Shown piece by piece: positions 5,115-6,971 of a stretch of DNA of 6,971 nucleotides (its first letter is position 1; each line of letters opens with the position of its first letter). The translations under genes and the position numbers were made by a program. The stretch comes from Bradyrhizobium sp. (GTDB taxonomy: Bacteria; Pseudomonadota; Alphaproteobacteria; Rhizobiales; Xanthobacteraceae): contig JAICIT010000133.1 in NCBI GenBank assembly GCA_025960445.1, positions 1-6,971 on the forward strand, given 5' to 3'. Under the pieces are notes generated by a model that was not told the origin of the DNA, did no database searches, and worked only from the letters and a program-made list of their open reading frames with translations.

Positions 5115-6272
5115 TTGCGACCTCAGTTCGATCCCAGGGGGTGGACCCATTGGCCCGACAATGAAGATCTTTCGACCGAACTGATGAGGCTCCTTGGAGC
5201 AGCTCAAGAAGGTGGCTCGACGGTTTCTGAATGCTTCCTCACCGCGAACCGGATCCATCCAAATGACGAGCAGTCCTGGTTTCAGGAATGGAAGAAGACT
5301 GGCGATGTCAGCGCCGAACGCGCCGACCGGGCCATCGCACGCGGCAATCTGCTGACGGCGCAAAGCAACTGGCTGCGTGCGACGAATTACTACAACGCGG
5401 CCATGTTCCCATTTGATTGCGCAGACAAGCGACGGCAAACCGTGCTCGCCAGCATGCGGGCATGCGCGCGAAGCTACCTCAAGCACCGTAAGCCCGCCGG
5501 CGCGGCCGTCGAGATTCCCTGGCTTGAGGGATACCCATTGGAAGGCTATTTCCTGCCCCCTCCGAACGCGTCATCCGAAACGCCGGTCGTCATTTGCATC
5601 GGCGAACCGGGCCATCGCAAGGAAGAGTATCTCTACAAGATTGCGCGGTACGCGGCCGATCGCGGCATGGCCCTGCTCGCGGTAGATCTACTGGGATCCG
5701 GCAGCGGCGCGCTATTCGAGAAGCTGGTCGGTCGGCCGGATATGGAAACCGCGATTGGCCATGTCATGGATTACCTCGCGACCAGGAACGATGTCGATAA
5801 AGCCCGAATAGCGATTCTCGGAAGCAGTTCGGGCTCGTTCGTCGCACGGGGAATTGCTCTCGATGATCGCTTCGCGGCTGCGGTTTGCGATGGGGGCATC
5901 TGGGATCTGCACGAGCGAGAGTTCTTTGCAAAGCGCGGCAAGACCAGTGAGGGCCATCTCCTCTCCGCCGGGCTCGAAGTTGGCCGAGTCAGCCGCAGCA
6001 TAAAGTGTCCGGTGTTGATCACCATCGGCGAGCATGGCTGGCTCGAGGCAGGCCACGTCAGCGGCCTGTTTGGCCAGATCAAGTCGGATCAGCGCGACGC
6101 TACGCTGAAAATATTCCGCGGGGCCGATACGGCTGCGTCGCAGGATCACATCGACAACCCGACGCTTGCGAACGAATTCATTTTTGACTGGATTGCCGAC
6201 CGGCTGCGCATCGATGACGCCCCGCGAACGTCGCTTCTGAGGCGGTGGGAAGCCGTGCTGGCCGATTGCTGA
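5115..6272 (+). CDS. Alpha/beta hydrolase with N-terminal helical cap
   Basis: A 385-residue probable cytoplasmic hydrolase. Residues about 15-125 are an all-helical cap with QSWFQEWKK (53-61) and ADRAIARGNLLTAQSNWLRATNYYNAA (70-96, shown by its ends), a pattern shared with the 2,6-dihydropseudooxynicotine hydrolase / Ayg1-like branch, some members of which cleave C-C bonds. The catalytic domain follows: VVICIGEPGHRKEEY (158-172) near the oxyanion hole, then GSSSG (236-240) with nucleophile Ser-238, and SQDHIDNPT (342-350) with His-345 in the expected place. After the last core strand, where relatives have G-x-x-D, this protein reads GEHGWLE (305-311), so the usual acidic residue is missing. 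No signal peptide is seen. The start is TTG, with GAAGGG nine bases upstream; no in-frame ATG or GTG exists between the preceding stop (5055) and residue 24. It is probably regulated by, and perhaps cotranscribed with, marR. Substrate is unknown. Confidence 0.85.
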   Translation: MRPQFDPRGWTHWPDNEDLSTELMRLLGAAQEGGSTVSECFLTANRIHPNDEQSWFQEWKKTGDVSAERADRAIARGNLLTAQSNWLRATNYYNAAMFPFDCADKRRQTVLASMRACARSYLKHRKPAGAAVEIPWLEGYPLEGYFLPPPNASSETPVVICIGEPGHRKEEYLYKIARYAADRGMALLAVDLLGSGSGALFEKLVGRPDMETAIGHVMDYLATRNDVDKARIAILGSSSGSFVARGIALDDRFAAAVCDGGIWDLHEREFFAKRGKTSEGHLLSAGLEVGRVSRSIKCPVLITIGEHGWLEAGHVSGLFGQIKSDQRDATLKIFRGADTAASQDHIDNPTLANEFIFDWIADRLRIDDAPRTSLLRRWEAVLADC

Positions 6273-6370
6273 GGCGCGTTGCTCCGGGGCTCACGACTCA
6301 AACGCGAGCACCCGCCCCTAAGAGAATTTGCGTCCCAATGTGATCTCGTTAACATGCGGCGGCAGCCGGC

Positions 6371-6404
6371 ACAGCTACCAAGCTGTAGGCCCTCATTTAG
6401 GGCC
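6371..6404 (+). promoter_or_regulatory. Two tandem stem-loops in the leader of the PsiF-like gene
   Basis: ACAGCT (6371-6376) pairs with AGCTGT (6381-6386) around ACCA; one base later GGCCCT (6388-6393) pairs with AGGGCC (6399-6404) around CATTT. Both stems are perfect 6-mers, 41 bp upstream of the next start. A weaker GCCG/CGGC pair (6402-6417) is followed by ATTTTT after four bases, so the group might also help end hydrolase transcripts. I cannot tell leader structure from terminator. Confidence 0.4.
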
Positions 6405-6444
6405 GCCCAATATCGGCAGCGATTTTTGTTGGGAGAATTTTGCG

Positions 6445-6699
6445 ATGCGGTCCGTTTTGCACCTCGTTGTGTTTTCAATATTCATGATGACGGCGTTCGT
6501 CCCGGCAAAGCCGATGCTCGCGCAAAAGCTGGTCGATCCGAGCGTCGTCGCGCCCGAATTCCGCGAAGCGGCCGAAAAGCGGCGCGCGGAACAGGTCAAG
6601 ATGATACGATGCCAGCGCAAGGCCGAGGAGGCAAAGGTGCTGCCGAGGGACCGCACCACGCATATCAATCACTGTCTCCAGACTGAGACCGATAAGTAA
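6445..6699 (+). CDS. Small secreted PsiF-like protein
   Basis: An 84-residue exported protein. Residues 1-26 are a signal peptide with Arg-2 and a hydrophobic core (VLHLVVFSIFMMTAFV), cleavage probably after Ala-26 (MLA|Q). The mature part of about 58 residues is charged and helical in character and contains exactly two cysteines, Cys-56 and Cys-77, 21 residues apart in a pattern CQRKA...KVLPRDR...HCL. This resembles the PsiF repeat (C...A....L.G..R..FM..CL), named after the phosphate-starvation-inducible PsiF of Escherichia coli, itself of unknown function. The resemblance is by eye and covers one motif only. The ATG at 6445 is preceded by GGGAG about ten bases upstream and starts the signal peptide; an in-frame ATG at 6328 would add 39 residues of untypical sequence across the two hairpins. 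It is a probable single-gene unit in the periplasm. Confidence 0.72.
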   Translation: MRSVLHLVVFSIFMMTAFVPAKPMLAQKLVDPSVVAPEFREAAEKRRAEQVKMIRCQRKAEEAKVLPRDRTTHINHCLQTETDK

Positions 6700-6760
6700 T
6701 TTCGATCGCGCACGAGCCCTGCTTGGCTCAGCGTTACGTCCCGGTGCACCGAATAGAGGG

Positions 6761-6971
6761 CTAGGACAACGATCGAACCTGCCAAAACCGGAGCAAGCGG
6801 CGCGCATTCTCAATCGTCAGCGCCGAGAATTGTGCTTTTGCCCTGGCGATCTCGCGTGGCCCCATTGACCCGGTCGCAAACCGGCTCTCCAGCACGGCGT
6901 GGACAGTCTCCCAGCCAAGCTCTGCTGCCTTGCAGGGGATCAAGGCGCCGTCGTCGCGAAGGCTTTGCATC
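6761..6971 (-). CDS. C-terminal part of a probable DUF2336 protein
   Basis: The last 69 codons of a minus-strand gene that enters from the right edge; its start lies outside the window, and the Met codon at 6970 is likely internal. Visible are GALIPCKAAELGWETVHAVLESRF (8-31, given by its ends WETVHAVL) and AKAQFSALTIENARRLLRFWQVR (44-66). A W-E-T-V...L..R segment followed by AK..F..L....A.R..RFW..R is what I remember of the C-terminal end of DUF2336 proteins, common in Bradyrhizobium and relatives and of unknown function. The assignment rests on this short tail only. The gene is convergent with the PsiF-like gene; the 61-bp gap has a small GAGCC/GGCTC dyad (6714-6729) without a T-run. Confidence 0.55.
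   Translation of the reverse strand, partial: MQSLRDDGALIPCKAAELGWETVHAVLESRFATGSMGPREIARAKAQFSALTIENARRLLRFWQVRSLS

Noticed and set aside
6714..6729. Terminator between the PsiF-like gene and the right-edge gene
   Set aside because: GAGCC/GGCTC is only five pairs and no T-run follows on either strand.

Overview
The window looks like chromosomal DNA of an alphaproteobacterium in the Bradyrhizobium / Rhodopseudomonas group (Nitrobacteraceae). The base composition is GC-rich. The strongest taxonomic marker is a Porin_2-type outer-membrane porin with the N-terminal disulfide-bounded motif typical of rhizobial porins. The Crp/Fnr-like regulator, the small secreted proteins and the hydrolase fit the same group. 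I recognise no insertion sequence, phage, CRISPR array, rRNA or tRNA. The genus is an inference from protein style, not from a database search.

Layout. Positions 1-214 hold no convincing gene but carry a two-unit 30-bp tandem repeat ending in an 18-bp palindrome. A Crp/Fnr-family regulator (359-1072, +) follows, preceded by a plausible promoter. Convergent to it is a small secreted protein of unknown function (1215-1511, -). Divergent from that is a PaaI-type hotdog thioesterase (1662-2126, +); the shared 150-bp gap contains a 15-bp dyad inside a candidate promoter spacer. The gap 2127-2564 between the thioesterase and the convergent porin contains two intrinsic terminators. It also contains what looks like a complete, unannotated small-RNA gene on the minus strand (about 2366 to 2258).

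The porin (2565-4100, -) is divergent from a MarR-family regulator (4495-4998, +). Their shared upstream region is AT-rich and holds a perfect 10-bp palindrome over a possible porin promoter. The MarR gene is followed by an alpha/beta hydrolase with a helical N-terminal cap (5115-6272, +, TTG start). A 16-bp palindrome in the gap between them is a candidate MarR operator. Then comes a small secreted two-cysteine protein resembling PsiF (6445-6699, +), whose leader contains two tandem stem-loops. The 3' end of a probable DUF2336 protein (6761-6971, -) runs off the right edge.

How the parts may work together. The marR/hydrolase pair has the look of a small ligand-controlled catabolic or detoxification module, with the MarR protein sensing a (perhaps aromatic) compound handled by the hydrolase. 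The porin may serve uptake. The sRNA candidate carries an unpaired anti-Shine-Dalgarno CCUCC that could pair with the porin ribosome-binding site. The remaining genes look like independent housekeeping or envelope genes. The candidate sRNA is the most novel element I can support.
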